Below are positions 36,208-45,300 of a stretch of 64,000 nucleotides of DNA, in pieces. The DNA lies in assembly GCF_016924645.1 (NCBI RefSeq), contig NZ_JAFFJV010000006.1, positions 186,001 through 250,000 on the forward strand, given 5' to 3'. The stretch's first letter is position 1, and each line of letters begins with the position of its first letter. Below the pieces are notes generated by a model that searched no databases, was not told the origin of the DNA, and saw only the letters and a program-made list of their open reading frames with translations. Made by a program: the position numbers and the translations under genes. This stretch comes from Rufibacter psychrotolerans (GTDB lineage Bacteria; Bacteroidota; Bacteroidia; Cytophagales; Hymenobacteraceae).

Positions 36208-36247
36208 CTCTTTTCAGCCTGTTTTGAAGAAAAGAGGCTGAAAAGAG
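36208..36247. repeat. Dispersed hairpin copy with compensatory arms, 3' of AsmA-like gene
   Basis: CTCTTTTCAGCCTGTTTT pairs with its right arm AAAAGAGGCTGAAAAGAG almost perfectly. The outer arm sequence differs from the consensus, but both sides changed together, which supports selection for the fold. Confidence 0.7.
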
Positions 36248-36288
36248 CTTAAGACTGATAAATGCATCTGCTGCTATACTAACTAACA

Positions 36289-36472
36289 GCTGGCGCGAGT
36301 CTCCAGACGCGTGACTAAGGATAGGGCGAGTCTCCAGACTCGCCGGAAACCAAAATCACTTTAGTTGGATGTGCCAGTTGTTCCGCAATGGGCAGTGTCG
36401 CTGCTTTCACAGCGAGGGTAGTCAGAGACTACCCATCATAGGAGGGCACGAGTCTGGAGACTCGCGCCAGCT
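36289..36472. repeat. REPIN-like element, family C
   Basis: AGCTGGCGCGAGTCTCCAGA at the left is complementary to TCTGGAGACTCGCGCCAGCT at the right (about 36453-36472). Each arm contains the small palindrome GAGTCTCCAGACTC or a relative; an additional complete one (GGCGAGTCTCCAGACTCGCC) is inside at about 36326-36345. A further stem, GGGTAGTC/GACTACCC, lies near 36417-36435. A single related half is at 50729-50753. Confidence 0.75.
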
Positions 36473-36540
36473 ATTTTGTAAATTGAATCAGTTGACAGAA
36501 GCTCCCTTTGGCGTTGAAGCCTCCCAACTTACCTTAAAAC

Positions 36541-36594
36541 AACCGCCGTGTTTTAGGTCTGTTTTCAGTAAAATTAGCCCAAAACACGGCGGTT
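36541..36594. terminator. Dispersed hairpin with extended arms, 3' of the outer-membrane protein gene
   Basis: AACCGCCGTGTTTTAGG... and ...CCCAAAACACGGCGGTT enclose the usual CTGTTTTC core. It is 19 nt from the stop of the minus-strand gene at 36614, and its extra pairs plus flanking A/T runs should make it an effective terminator. Confidence 0.7.
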
Positions 36595-36613
36595 TTAATT
36601 TTTAACCCATTGC

Positions 36614-38353
36614 TTAATGCTGGTGCTGCATGGCAGGAGCAGATGTGCGGGTACGGCTGCCACCCATCATCAAACCCGGGTTCAGGCGAAGGTAAATCTC
36701 CCCGGAAACGGGCGTTTTGCCGTAGAGAGGTCTCAACAACTTGTCGGGCGAAAACACGGTGGCCTGAACGCCCAAAGTCAAATAGGTATTGGCGAAGTGG
36801 GCCACGCGTTGGCTGGTGCCTAACGTCAACGCGTGCACGTCAAAGACCTCATGGTGGTCAAACTGGCTGGTGAGGTCCAGTTCACCGGGCGTTTTCTGCA
36901 CGTACTCGTAGCGGCCGTACACGGCGGTTCGGTTGAGCTGCAGGTTGGCCTCGGCAATGGCCGAGTGTTCCTGGTGGTGTCCGCCGCCGTTGAAGCCCCA
37001 GATGAAGGCCGAGGTGAAGAACCTGTCACCGCCCCCGGGCAGCGGACGGCTGTACAAGGCCGAGGCCGTGGTGCGGGTCACGTCTTCGCCGGGCTCCAGC
37101 GACTCAGGGCTTTTTAGCCAGCCGCGGGAAACTTGCAAGGCCCAGTTCTCAGTGGGGTTATAAGAAAGCCGCGCCGCATAAGAATCAAAGCGGGGCCGGT
37201 CAAAGTCGTAGCGGTTTTCATCGGGCTCACGGCCGGTGAAGTTGGAGCCCTCCAGCTTGAACTGCTTGTACCGGAAACCCAGCGTGGCTACCCCGAAGGT
37301 GATGTGCGTGGCATCCTGCCAGTGGTGCCCCAGCGGCGACTCTGGGTTGTTGAACGCCGAGATGCGGTGCATGAACACGGGCGGCCCAATGACCGGCTCG
37401 GCGGGTATCCCGAAGAACCCGTACACGTCCATGTCCTTGTTGAGCATGTGCGTGTAGCCCACGCTGATCTCAGAGAACAAATCATGCGGGTGTTGGCGGT
37501 CTACCAGCCGTTTGCCGCCGCCGTAGGTCTCGCCGCTCTGGAACAGGAGTGGGTAACCCCGGTCGCCCATGGTGAGTTCGTCCAGGCTCAGCATCACGCT
37601 CAAACGCAGGAGGCCGCGGCTGCCCACCTCGCGCTGCGCCATGCCCATGAACCAGTTGGGTGCGTCCAGTTGAGAATCGCCGCGGGAGCCTTTGTTGAAG
37701 ATGTCCTGCTTGTTATATCTCAGCCAAAGCTGACCGTGGAACATAAGCATCCAGTTGCCAGCGTGTTTCATGTAGCCGTACATGGGCGTGGCATCGGGGT
37801 GCCAACTGGTACCGGAGCCATTCCGGTTCATGGGCAGGTTACGGGAAAATGCGTGGCTCATGCCGTGGTTCATGCCGGCGTGCTGCGTGGTGTCAGTAGC
37901 CATGGCCCCGTGGTTCATGTTCATGCCGGGGTGGTGCTGATGACCCTTTGTGGTATCCGCAGGCAAGGTATGTCCCTCATGGCCGGTGGTCTTCGCCCGG
38001 TTCAGGCTGTCCGAAGTCATCTGGTGGCCTTGGTGCTGGTGCGCCGTGTCAGCCGCGGGCATGTGGTGTTGCGAGTGGTCAACGGCAGGCGTAACCGGTT
38101 TTGGTTTGGCCTTGGTGGCGGCTGGTACCGTCTGCTTTCTTGCCGCTGGTTTAGGGGCGGCTTTCTTTGGGGCAGGTTGGGCCTTGGAAGGCGCGGCTTT
38201 GGGGGCCGGTGCTACAGCCTTCTTGGGAGCAGTTTGCTTTACGGCCGGTTTGGTCTCCTTTTTGACCGGTGGTGGGGTGTGGTGCTCGTGCTGTGCCTCC
38301 GCCGATAAAAGGCCGAAGGACAAAGCTATGGCAAGGGCGAGAAGTGTTTTCAT
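36614..38353 (-). CDS. His/Met-rich outer-membrane protein, probably metal-related
   Basis: A 579-residue exported protein with three parts. A signal peptide (MKTLLALAIALSFGLLSAEA) is followed by a Lys/Ala/Pro-rich linker (about 21-90). Residues about 91-175 are rich in His and Met (DHSQHHMPAAD, HQHQGHQM, HPGMNMNHGAM, HAGMNHGMSH), a composition seen in copper- and silver-binding proteins. The remaining 400 residues have alternating aromatic strands of a beta-barrel ending TRTSAPAMQHQH. I infer an outer-membrane protein binding Cu or a similar ion. It stands alone but is within 10 kb of CopZ/CopA. Confidence 0.72.
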   Translation of the reverse strand: MKTLLALAIALSFGLLSAEAQHEHHTPPPVKKETKPAVKQTAPKKAVAPAPKAAPSKAQPAPKKAAPKPAARKQTVPAATKAKPKPVTPAVDHSQHHMPAADTAHQHQGHQMTSDSLNRAKTTGHEGHTLPADTTKGHQHHPGMNMNHGAMATDTTQHAGMNHGMSHAFSRNLPMNRNGSGTSWHPDATPMYGYMKHAGNWMLMFHGQLWLRYNKQDIFNKGSRGDSQLDAPNWFMGMAQREVGSRGLLRLSVMLSLDELTMGDRGYPLLFQSGETYGGGKRLVDRQHPHDLFSEISVGYTHMLNKDMDVYGFFGIPAEPVIGPPVFMHRISAFNNPESPLGHHWQDATHITFGVATLGFRYKQFKLEGSNFTGREPDENRYDFDRPRFDSYAARLSYNPTENWALQVSRGWLKSPESLEPGEDVTRTTASALYSRPLPGGGDRFFTSAFIWGFNGGGHHQEHSAIAEANLQLNRTAVYGRYEYVQKTPGELDLTSQFDHHEVFDVHALTLGTSQRVAHFANTYLTLGVQATVFSPDKLLRPLYGKTPVSGEIYLRLNPGLMMGGSRTRTSAPAMQHQH

Positions 38354-38484
38354 AGAATTTGAAGCAGTAATTGCGTTTGATTTTCTCTGCTACAAAGGAA
38401 ACGCACGGCAGGCTTTGGGGTTTAACACCATTCGGTAAGACTTGTGCATAATTTTAGGCCAGAGCCCGCCCGCTAAAAACCTTC

Positions 38485-38524
38485 CTGTTTTTCGCCTGTT
38501 TTTCAGGAAATAACCCCTAAACAG
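38485..38524. repeat. Dispersed hairpin copy, divergent spacer
   Basis: CTGTTTTTCGCCTGTTTTTC and right arm GGAAATAACCCCTAAACAG, 40 nt before the YciI start and 132 nt upstream of the outer-membrane protein start. Confidence 0.6.
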
Positions 38525-38563
38525 AAAGAAGCCGTAGCTTTATCCGTACCAAATGTAGTAACC

Positions 38564-38851
38564 ATGTTTCTGATTGAACTCACCTATAAAGTACCTTTCT
38601 CAGAAATTGAACCGTTCATGCCCGAGCACCTGGCCTTTGTGGAGAGGGGCTACGCCAGCGGTCACTTTCTGGCCTCGGGCCGGAAAGTGCCGCGCACCGG
38701 CGGACTCATTTTCTGCCAAGCCGACAACCGAGAAGCAGTAGAGAAACTGATGCAGGAAGACCCCTTCGTGTACCAGGATCTGGTGGAACTGCGGGTGGTG
38801 GAGTTTGTGGCTTCCCGCGCCGTGGAGGGAATGAAAGGCCTGCTGGAGTAG
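38564..38851 (+). CDS. YciI-like protein
   Basis: A 95-residue ferredoxin-fold protein: MFLIELTYKVPFSEIEPFMPEHLAFVERGY, then HFLASGRKVPRTGG with the conserved Ser-Gly, and a final strand DPFVYQDLVELRVVEF. Family members have a conserved His-Asp pair (here His22 in EHLAF) in a small cleft but no settled reaction. The gene is alone and ends in a dispersed hairpin 2 nt after the stop. Confidence 0.82.
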   Translation: MFLIELTYKVPFSEIEPFMPEHLAFVERGYASGHFLASGRKVPRTGGLIFCQADNREAVEKLMQEDPFVYQDLVELRVVEFVASRAVEGMKGLLE

Positions 38852-38853
38852 CG

Positions 38854-38895
38854 GCCGTTTTTAGCCCATTTTCCTGAAAACAGGCCCAAAACGGC
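38854..38895. repeat. Dispersed hairpin copy, 3' of yciI-like gene
   Basis: GCCGTTTTTAGCCCATTTTC and right arm GAAAACAGGCCCAAAACGGC, starting 2 nt after the stop. Confidence 0.75.
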
Positions 38896-38933
38896 AGCGT
38901 GGGTCCCGGGTTCAGTAGGTCAGAAAGGCCCGT

Positions 38934-39076
38934 AACCCATCCCTGCCCCTCCCGGGAGGGGACTTTTCCTTAGCAGGAGATTCTGCTGACTAGTAAAGTG
39001 ACAACGCCAGGCCAGTCTCTCGTTGCTGGGAGGGCAGACCGCGTTACTCCTCTCCTGCGAGGGGCGGGGGTGGGTT
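38934..39076. repeat. REPIN-like element, family A, copy 2
   Basis: AACCCATCCCTGCCCCTCCC at the left and the complementary GAGGGGCGGGGGTGGGTT at the right, with CTCCCGGGAG and CTCCTGCGAG-type small palindromes in the arms. The right arm supplies a TTG that extends the next gene's frame; that TTG is unlikely to be the true start. Confidence 0.7.
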
Positions 39077-39188
39077 GCCAGCCTCTAAAAACGGCAAAGA
39101 TTCAATTTTATCCGTAGAAACGGGGAATAATGGCCTGATCACCTCAAAGGCAGGTACTCAAACACCACAGCAGCAAACAGACAACACC

Positions 39189-41843
39189 ATGGAATTCTAC
39201 CAGCTACCCAACCCCCAGGTATTACAGGAATTCAACTCATCTCCGCGCGGACTCACCACCCAGGAGGTGCAACAACGCCTGGAGACCCACGGCTACAATG
39301 AACTGAACGAAGCCGAGCGCGACCCCATCTGGAAGCTGTTGCTGGAAACCTTCAAAGACCCCATGGTGATTGTGCTGCTCCTGGCCGCCGCCGTGCAGTT
39401 GGCGCTGGGCGAGGTGATAGAGGCCGTCATCATTTTCGCGGTGCTGGTGCTCAACGCCATTGTGAGCGTGGTGCAGACCAAGAAGGCCGAAGGCGCGCTG
39501 GATGCCCTCCGTCAGATGTCGGCGCCCTCTGCCAAGGTGCTGCGCGATGGCGTGACCCAGACCATTGCCGCGCGGGAACTGGTGCCCGGCGATGTAGTGG
39601 TGCTGGAGGCCGGTGATTACGTCTCGGCCGATGGGCGGCTGCTGGAGAGCGGCTCCCTGCGGGTAGACGAGGGCATGCTCACCGGTGAGTCAGAGGCCGT
39701 GGAGAAACACACTGCCCCCATCCCCGAGGACGTGGCCCTAGGCGACCGCAAGAACATGGTGTACAGCGGGGCCCTGGTGGTGTATGGCCGCGGCCTCTTT
39801 GTGGTGACCGCCACCGCCGAGAAAACCGAGATTGGCAAAATTGCCGATCTACTGGCCACCGCCGAGGCCAAGCAAACTCCCTTGCAACGCAAACTGGCCG
39901 TGTTCAGCAAGAAACTGGGGTGGTTTATTCTGGCCCTGTGTATCCTCATCTTCGGGGTAGAGGCCCTGCGGGTCTGGATGGGCGATGACGGTGGTGACAT
40001 GAACGGGGCCCTGCTCAAAGCCTTTATGTTTGCCGTGGCCGTGGCCGTAGCCGCCATTCCAGAGGCGCTTTCCTCCATTGTGACCATCGTACTAGCCGTG
40101 GGCACCAACAAAATGGCCCGGCGGCACGCCATCATCCGGAAGCTGCCGGCCGTGGAGACCCTGGGCTCCACCAGCGTCATCTGCACTGATAAAACCGGTA
40201 CGCTCACCCAGAACAAAATGACGGTGGTAGATTCCTATGTGCCTGACCAGACCACCAAGCCATTCCCAGAAAACCCGGCGGCGTGGTCGGTGGGGGAGCA
40301 GCGCCTGGTGCAGGTGGCGGTACTCTGCAACGACTCGCACATCAACGAAAACGGGTCTGAGGTGGGTGATCCCACCGAGGTGGCCCTCATTGGGTTCAGC
40401 AATAAACTGAACCAGCCGTACGGCCAGATCAGGGAGCAGTTTGCGCGGGAGGCCGAGTTGCCCTTTGACTCTGAGCGCAAGCTTATGTCTACGGTGCATA
40501 CCATTGACGGGCAGCGGCTGTTGTTGACCAAAGGCGGGCCAGACGTGGTATTCTCCCGCTGCAGCCGCATCTTCTTGAACGGGCAGGAAGAGCCGCTCAC
40601 GCCAGAACTGCTGGAGCAACTCCAGAACCAGAACGAGGATTTTTCAGACCGCGCCCTCCGGGTCCTGGCCTTCGCCTACAAACCCCTGCCAGAAACGGCC
40701 CCGCTCACCTTTGAAGAGGAAAACGACCTGGTGCTGGTGGGGCTGCTGGCCATGATCGACCCGCCCCGCGAGGCCGTGTACAGCTCCCTGGAAGACGCCA
40801 AGAAGGCGGGCATCCGCACGGTCATGATCACCGGCGACCACAAAACCACCGCCCAGGCCATTGGCCGCCAGATAGGCCTCATGGACGCCAATGACATTGC
40901 CGTGACCGGCCAGGAACTGGATGCCATGTCTGAGCAGGAACTGGACCAGAAGCTGGAAGACATTGCCGTGTACGCCCGCGTCTCGCCGGAGAACAAGATC
41001 AGGATTGTGCGCGCCTGGCAGAAGAAAGGCAAGATCACGGCCATGACCGGCGACGGCGTGAACGATGCGCCCGCCCTAAAGCAAGCCGACATTGGCATTG
41101 CCATGGGCAGCGGCACCGATGTGGCCAAAGACGCCGCCGCCATGATCCTCACCGATGACAACTTTGTCTCTATTGTGAGCGCGGTGGCCGTGGGCCGAAC
41201 GGTGTTTGATAACATCAAGAAAGCCATCGCCTACCTGTTTGCCGGAAACCTGGGCGCCATCATTGCCATCTTATTCGCGCTGGCCCTGGACTGGATCAAC
41301 CCGTTCACGCCCATTCAGCTCCTGTTCATCAACCTACTCAATGACTCTCTGCCCGCCATTGCGCTGGGCGTGGAGAAGGCGGAGCCAGACGTGATGCGCC
41401 GCAAACCCCGCGACATTAACGAGGGCATCTTTGCCGGCGGCACGCTGCGTTCCGTAATCATGCGGGGTATCTTAATTGGGGGAGCGGTGATCTACTCCCA
41501 GTGGCTGGGCCTGCAACATTCGCCGCAGATGAGCGTGGCCATGGCGTTTACCACCCTCATTCTGGCCAGAACCCTGCAGACGTTTGCGGCCCGCTCCAAC
41601 ACGCAGACGGTATTTGGGGCCGGTTTTTTCCAGAACAAGTATGTACTGGGGGCCGTGCTGCTGTGCTTCTGCCTCTACGGGCTCACCGTGCTGCCCGCCA
41701 CCCGCAGCATCTTCTCCATTCCGGCTGAGTTCGGCTGGGCCGAGTGGCAGCAGGCCGCCGGGCTGGCCTTGCTGGCGGTGGTCTTGATGGAACTCTGGAA
41801 ACTCACCCCGTGGACCTCGGCCAAGCGGAACAGGGCAAAGTAA
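39189..41843 (+). CDS. P2-type cation-transporting ATPase, probably Ca2+
   Basis: An 884-residue P-type ATPase. It has the actuator motif MLTGES, the phosphorylation site CTDKTGTLTQNK, the nucleotide-binding KGGPDVV and MITGDH segments, and hinge motif MTGDGVNDAPALKQADIGIAMG. Membrane helix M4 has PEAL and M6 has NLLNDSLPAIALG, the pattern of P2A calcium ATPases with a variant M4 motif. It exports Ca2+ or a similar divalent ion. I start at the ATG at 39189; the longer TTG start at 39075 lies inside a repeat and adds a low-complexity tail. It has no obvious operon partner. Confidence 0.9.
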   Translation: MEFYQLPNPQVLQEFNSSPRGLTTQEVQQRLETHGYNELNEAERDPIWKLLLETFKDPMVIVLLLAAAVQLALGEVIEAVIIFAVLVLNAIVSVVQTKKAEGALDALRQMSAPSAKVLRDGVTQTIAARELVPGDVVVLEAGDYVSADGRLLESGSLRVDEGMLTGESEAVEKHTAPIPEDVALGDRKNMVYSGALVVYGRGLFVVTATAEKTEIGKIADLLATAEAKQTPLQRKLAVFSKKLGWFILALCILIFGVEALRVWMGDDGGDMNGALLKAFMFAVAVAVAAIPEALSSIVTIVLAVGTNKMARRHAIIRKLPAVETLGSTSVICTDKTGTLTQNKMTVVDSYVPDQTTKPFPENPAAWSVGEQRLVQVAVLCNDSHINENGSEVGDPTEVALIGFSNKLNQPYGQIREQFAREAELPFDSERKLMSTVHTIDGQRLLLTKGGPDVVFSRCSRIFLNGQEEPLTPELLEQLQNQNEDFSDRALRVLAFAYKPLPETAPLTFEEENDLVLVGLLAMIDPPREAVYSSLEDAKKAGIRTVMITGDHKTTAQAIGRQIGLMDANDIAVTGQELDAMSEQELDQKLEDIAVYARVSPENKIRIVRAWQKKGKITAMTGDGVNDAPALKQADIGIAMGSGTDVAKDAAAMILTDDNFVSIVSAVAVGRTVFDNIKKAIAYLFAGNLGAIIAILFALALDWINPFTPIQLLFINLLNDSLPAIALGVEKAEPDVMRRKPRDINEGIFAGGTLRSVIMRGILIGGAVIYSQWLGLQHSPQMSVAMAFTTLILARTLQTFAARSNTQTVFGAGFFQNKYVLGAVLLCFCLYGLTVLPATRSIFSIPAEFGWAEWQQAAGLALLAVVLMELWKLTPWTSAKRNRAK

Positions 41844-41863
41844 GCACTGTCCGTAGGCCAGAA

Positions 41864-41905
41864 AAAGCCCGCCCTTCTCTGCACCGGTAGAGAAGGGCGG
41901 GCTTT
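41864..41905. terminator. Bidirectional terminator between ATPase and amylase genes
   Basis: AAAGCCCGCCCTTCTCT (41864-41880) pairs exactly with AGAGAAGGGCGGGCTTT (41889-41905). It lies between two convergent stop codons and ends with A/T-rich flanks on both sides. Confidence 0.85.
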
Positions 41906-41938
41906 AAATATTTTAAGGGAGCGTTCCGGGGCCGGGGC

Positions 41939-43378
41939 TTAAAGAGGCGCTGTCTGGCCGCTGAAAAGCACCAGGTACTTCCAGGGACCCAGGGTGACCA
42001 CATCATCGCCTTTCAGCTGATAGCTGTCATTGGTGAAGAGCTCTTTGTAGCGGCCCGCCTGGCTGATGGTGTTGAGTTTCACCTTTACCGTCTGGTTGCT
42101 GAAGTTGAGGATAGGAATGACCTTGTCGCCGTTTTTCTCGCGGTAGAAGGAGATGACCTGCTGGGGTTTGTCGTTGGTGATCCGTACCATCTCGCCGCCC
42201 CAGGCCCCGTTCCAGAGGGCTTGGTTCTGGTGCTTCAGGTCAAACAGCTTTTTGTAGATTTCCGCGTGGCGGTGGGGCTTCCAGGTGATGGTGTCTTTGT
42301 CAAAGAAGCGCAACGAACGGTTGAGGCCGGCTTCCTGGCCGCTGTACACCAACGGCATGCCGTTTACCGTAGAGGCCATGACCATGGCGGCCTCCAGCCC
42401 CGGCCCGAAGTTGGTGTATTGGGTACCTTCCCAGGAGTTCTTGTCGTGGTTCTCGGTAAAGGTCATGCGGTAGCCGTTTCTAGGGAAGGCGCTCACGTCG
42501 TGGGCCATGTACTCTACCAGCCCAGCCAGGCTGGCCTTGCCCGTGGTTACCTCATGCAGGCGGTTCCAGAGGCTCCAGGAGTAGGTCATGTCAAATGCGC
42601 GCCGGTGCAGGTCCCTTGACTCCCACTCGGCCAGCATGAAAACGGGCTTGATGGCGTCCAGCTCGGCGCGGGCGTTCTCCCAGAACTCAATCGGGATAAA
42701 GCCGGCCACGTCGCAGCGGTAGCCGTCCACGTCCATCTCCCGTACCCAGTAGGTGAGGGCCTCCGTCATGTACTGCCTAAGACCGGGCTGGTTGTAGTCA
42801 AAGTCAATGATGTCTTCCCAGTCATACCAGGGCGTGGGCTGAAAATTGCCCTCGGCGGTTTTGGTGTACCACTCGGGGTGCTGCTGGGTGAGCGGGTTGT
42901 CCCAGGACGAGTGGTTGGCCACCCAGTCCAGGATCACGCGCATGCCCATGCTGTGGATTTTGTCTACCAGGGCCTTGAAGTCTTCCTTGGTCCCGAACTC
43001 GGGGTTAACGCCGTAGTAGTCCTTCACCGAGTAGTAGCTGCCCAGGGTGCCTTTGCGGTTCTGTTCGCCAATGGGGTGAATGGGCATGAGCCACAGAATG
43101 TCCACGCCCATGTCGCGCAGGCGCGGCAGGTGCGCCTCAAAGGCCTTGAACGTGCCCTCGGGGGTGTATTGCCTGATGTTCACCTCATAGATGGTGGCGT
43201 TTTTGCTCCACTCCGGATGCCTGAGTTCCACGTACGGTTTGGGCTCATACCGGTCATCGTCTTTTTCCTTGGCGGGGGCAATGGTAGGCTTGGGGGTGAC
43301 AGGCTGGGGTTTGTTGTTGCATCCTAACAGGCCTAAAAACAAAAAGAGGAGAAAAACGGCGGGGGAGGTCTTGGTCAT
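41939..43378 (-). CDS. Alpha-amylase family (GH13) lipoprotein
   Basis: A 479-residue surface glycosidase. The start at 43378 opens a lipoprotein signal with Cys20 (GLLGC); upstream in-frame codons are not signal-like. The catalytic TIM barrel carries the GH13 regions: WVANHSSWDN, GYRCDVAGF with the nucleophile Asp, LAEWES with the acid/base Glu, and TENHDKNS with the transition-state Asp. A small C-terminal beta domain follows. It should cleave alpha-glucans, possibly starch or maltodextrin. It is not linked here to a SusCD pair. Confidence 0.9.
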   Translation of the reverse strand: MTKTSPAVFLLFLFLGLLGCNNKPQPVTPKPTIAPAKEKDDDRYEPKPYVELRHPEWSKNATIYEVNIRQYTPEGTFKAFEAHLPRLRDMGVDILWLMPIHPIGEQNRKGTLGSYYSVKDYYGVNPEFGTKEDFKALVDKIHSMGMRVILDWVANHSSWDNPLTQQHPEWYTKTAEGNFQPTPWYDWEDIIDFDYNQPGLRQYMTEALTYWVREMDVDGYRCDVAGFIPIEFWENARAELDAIKPVFMLAEWESRDLHRRAFDMTYSWSLWNRLHEVTTGKASLAGLVEYMAHDVSAFPRNGYRMTFTENHDKNSWEGTQYTNFGPGLEAAMVMASTVNGMPLVYSGQEAGLNRSLRFFDKDTITWKPHRHAEIYKKLFDLKHQNQALWNGAWGGEMVRITNDKPQQVISFYREKNGDKVIPILNFSNQTVKVKLNTISQAGRYKELFTNDSYQLKGDDVVTLGPWKYLVLFSGQTAPL

Positions 43379-43668
43379 GACAAAAAGGGGAAAATGGAAT
43401 GGAAGGCTGCGGCGGCTCTGGCAAACAACCACACCTTGCGTGGACTGATATCGTCAAAGATACGTAAACCTGCTTCTGGGGCGAAAGAGAATGTTCTACT
43501 TTTGGCCAGCGTTGTCTGACCACGGCGAGCCCTCTTACAGACCTTACGCAGAAGTAGGCCGGGCCCGTTTCAACTATTTTTGGGAAAAGGGTGTTAAAAA
43601 AGGCTGCGGGTGCCCCAACGCCCACGGCCACCAGGCGCCCGCCCCAGCAATGTCTAAAACAAGAACCG

Positions 43669-45228
43669 ATGCAATCATTAAGCGAAAAAGAATATAAAAA
43701 CGAGTTTGTGCAGGCTTTTCCGGGCGACGACAGCGGCAACCTGAAGCCCCGCCAGACGCCCGGCATGTTGTACAGCAAAGCCCTGCCCACCCCGGTGAAC
43801 AAGGTGGAGTTGCTGGCCTGGTCAGAGGAACTGGCTCAGGAACTGGGCATCAAGAAACCCACCGACCAAAAGGACATTGACATCCTGGGCGGAAACCACG
43901 TGGCCCCCACCATGTACCCCTACGCCGCCTGCTACGCCGGGCACCAGTTCGGGAACTGGGCAGGGCAGCTGGGCGACGGCCGGGCCATCACCTTGGGCGA
44001 GTGGGTGGCCCCGGACGGGAAATCCTGGGAACTGCAGCTGAAAGGCGCGGGCCTCACGCCTTATTCACGCCGCGCCGACGGGCGGGCCGTGCTGCGCTCC
44101 TCAGTGCGGGAATACCTCATGAGTGAGGCCATGCACTACCTGGGCGTGCCCACCACCCGGGCCCTGAGTCTGGTTTCCACCGGCGACCAGGTCCTGCGCG
44201 ATATGTTCTACAACGGCAATCCCGCCTATGAACCCGGTGCCATTGTGATGCGCGTAGCCCCTACGTTCCTGCGCTTCGGGAGCTTTGAGATGCCCGCCGC
44301 CCGCCGCGAGCAGGAGAACCTGCAGCAACTGGTAGACTGGACCATTGACCGCTACTATCCGCATATCACCGGCGAGGGCCGGATTTTGGCCTGGTTTAAG
44401 GAAATATTGGAGAAAACGGCCGCCTTAATGGTAGAGTGGATGCGCGTGGGCTTTGTGCACGGCGTTATGAACACCGACAACATGTCTATCCTGGGCCTCA
44501 CCATTGACTATGGCCCGTACTCCTTTCTGGACGACTACGACCCCGACTTCACACCCAACACCACAGACTTGCCGGGCCGCCGCTACGCCTTCGGGAAGCA
44601 GGCCAACATTGCCTACTGGAACCTGGGTTGTCTGGCCAGCGCCATCGCGCCGCTCCTGCCCGGCACCCAGGAACTGGTAGCCGTTCTGGAAACCTACGAG
44701 GAAGTCTTCTACCAGAAATACTACGCCATGATGGCGAACAAACTGGGAATTGACGCACCCAAAGAGGAGGACAAGGAACTGATCATGCGCTTCTCCGAGA
44801 CCATGGCCACCCTCAACCTGGACATGACCATCTTCTTCCAGCTGCTGATGGAGCTTCCGCAGGAATTAGGGGAGGAGAAGGACCTTGTGGCGCATTTTGA
44901 GCCCAGTTTCTACCGCGAACTGGAGACCGGTGAGCGCGCCATGCTGTTCACGCTCATGAAGGACTACGCCGCCCGTCTGCAAGCCAATACCATCACCCGG
45001 GAAGAGGCTCTGCAGCGCATGCAAACGGCTAACCCCCGGTTCATCCTCCGGAATTACCTGCTGCACCAGGCCATTGAAGGGTTGGAGAAAGGAGACAACA
45101 CGCTGTTCCTGAAACTGCAGGAAGCCATGAAAGACCCATATTCCCGCCATTTTGAGGAGTTCTTCGCCAGAAGACCCGACTGGGCCAGCCAGAAAGCCGG
45201 ATGCTCCATGCTGTCCTGCAGCTCTTAA
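43669..45228 (+). CDS. selO: SelO-like protein adenylyltransferase (YdiU)
   Basis: A 520-residue pseudokinase of the SelO/YdiU family, which transfers AMP from ATP to Ser, Thr or Tyr of target proteins. Family blocks are CYAGHQFGNWAGQLGDGRA, LKGAGLTPYSRRADGRAVLRSSVREYLMSEAM and HGVMNTDNMSILGLTIDYGP. The protein ends in CSCSS; in eukaryotic SelO a selenocysteine is near the same position, so the terminal Cys is the bacterial counterpart. The ATG at 43669 gives the usual N-terminus; an upstream GTG frame is less likely. Confidence 0.92.
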   Translation: MQSLSEKEYKNEFVQAFPGDDSGNLKPRQTPGMLYSKALPTPVNKVELLAWSEELAQELGIKKPTDQKDIDILGGNHVAPTMYPYAACYAGHQFGNWAGQLGDGRAITLGEWVAPDGKSWELQLKGAGLTPYSRRADGRAVLRSSVREYLMSEAMHYLGVPTTRALSLVSTGDQVLRDMFYNGNPAYEPGAIVMRVAPTFLRFGSFEMPAARREQENLQQLVDWTIDRYYPHITGEGRILAWFKEILEKTAALMVEWMRVGFVHGVMNTDNMSILGLTIDYGPYSFLDDYDPDFTPNTTDLPGRRYAFGKQANIAYWNLGCLASAIAPLLPGTQELVAVLETYEEVFYQKYYAMMANKLGIDAPKEEDKELIMRFSETMATLNLDMTIFFQLLMELPQELGEEKDLVAHFEPSFYRELETGERAMLFTLMKDYAARLQANTITREEALQRMQTANPRFILRNYLLHQAIEGLEKGDNTLFLKLQEAMKDPYSRHFEEFFARRPDWASQKAGCSMLSCSS

Positions 45229-45237
45229 TGCAGACGT

Positions 45238-45271
45238 GTTTTAGGGCTGTTTTCAGAAAATCGGCCCATAA
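45238..45271. repeat. Dispersed hairpin copy, 3' of selO
   Basis: GTTTTAGGGCTGTTTTC with right arm GAAAATCGGCCCATAAA, 9 nt after the stop. Confidence 0.7.
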
Positions 45272-45300
45272 ATAGAATGGGCGCGGAAAGTCACGGGAGG

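Noticed and set aside
36369..36605. Small plus-strand frame in the 36.3-kb spacer
   Set aside because: It runs through the family C palindromes and into a terminator-like hairpin; no coding pattern.
37133..38308. A 391-codon plus-strand frame antisense to the His/Met-rich protein gene
   Set aside because: Shadow of the low-complexity gene on the other strand; Gly/Val/Arg-rich and without membrane or signal logic.
39075..39188. TTG start and N-terminal extension of the cation ATPase
   Set aside because: The TTG is in the arm of a REPIN-like repeat and the extension has no homology-like character; the ATG at 39189 begins the recognisable N-terminus.
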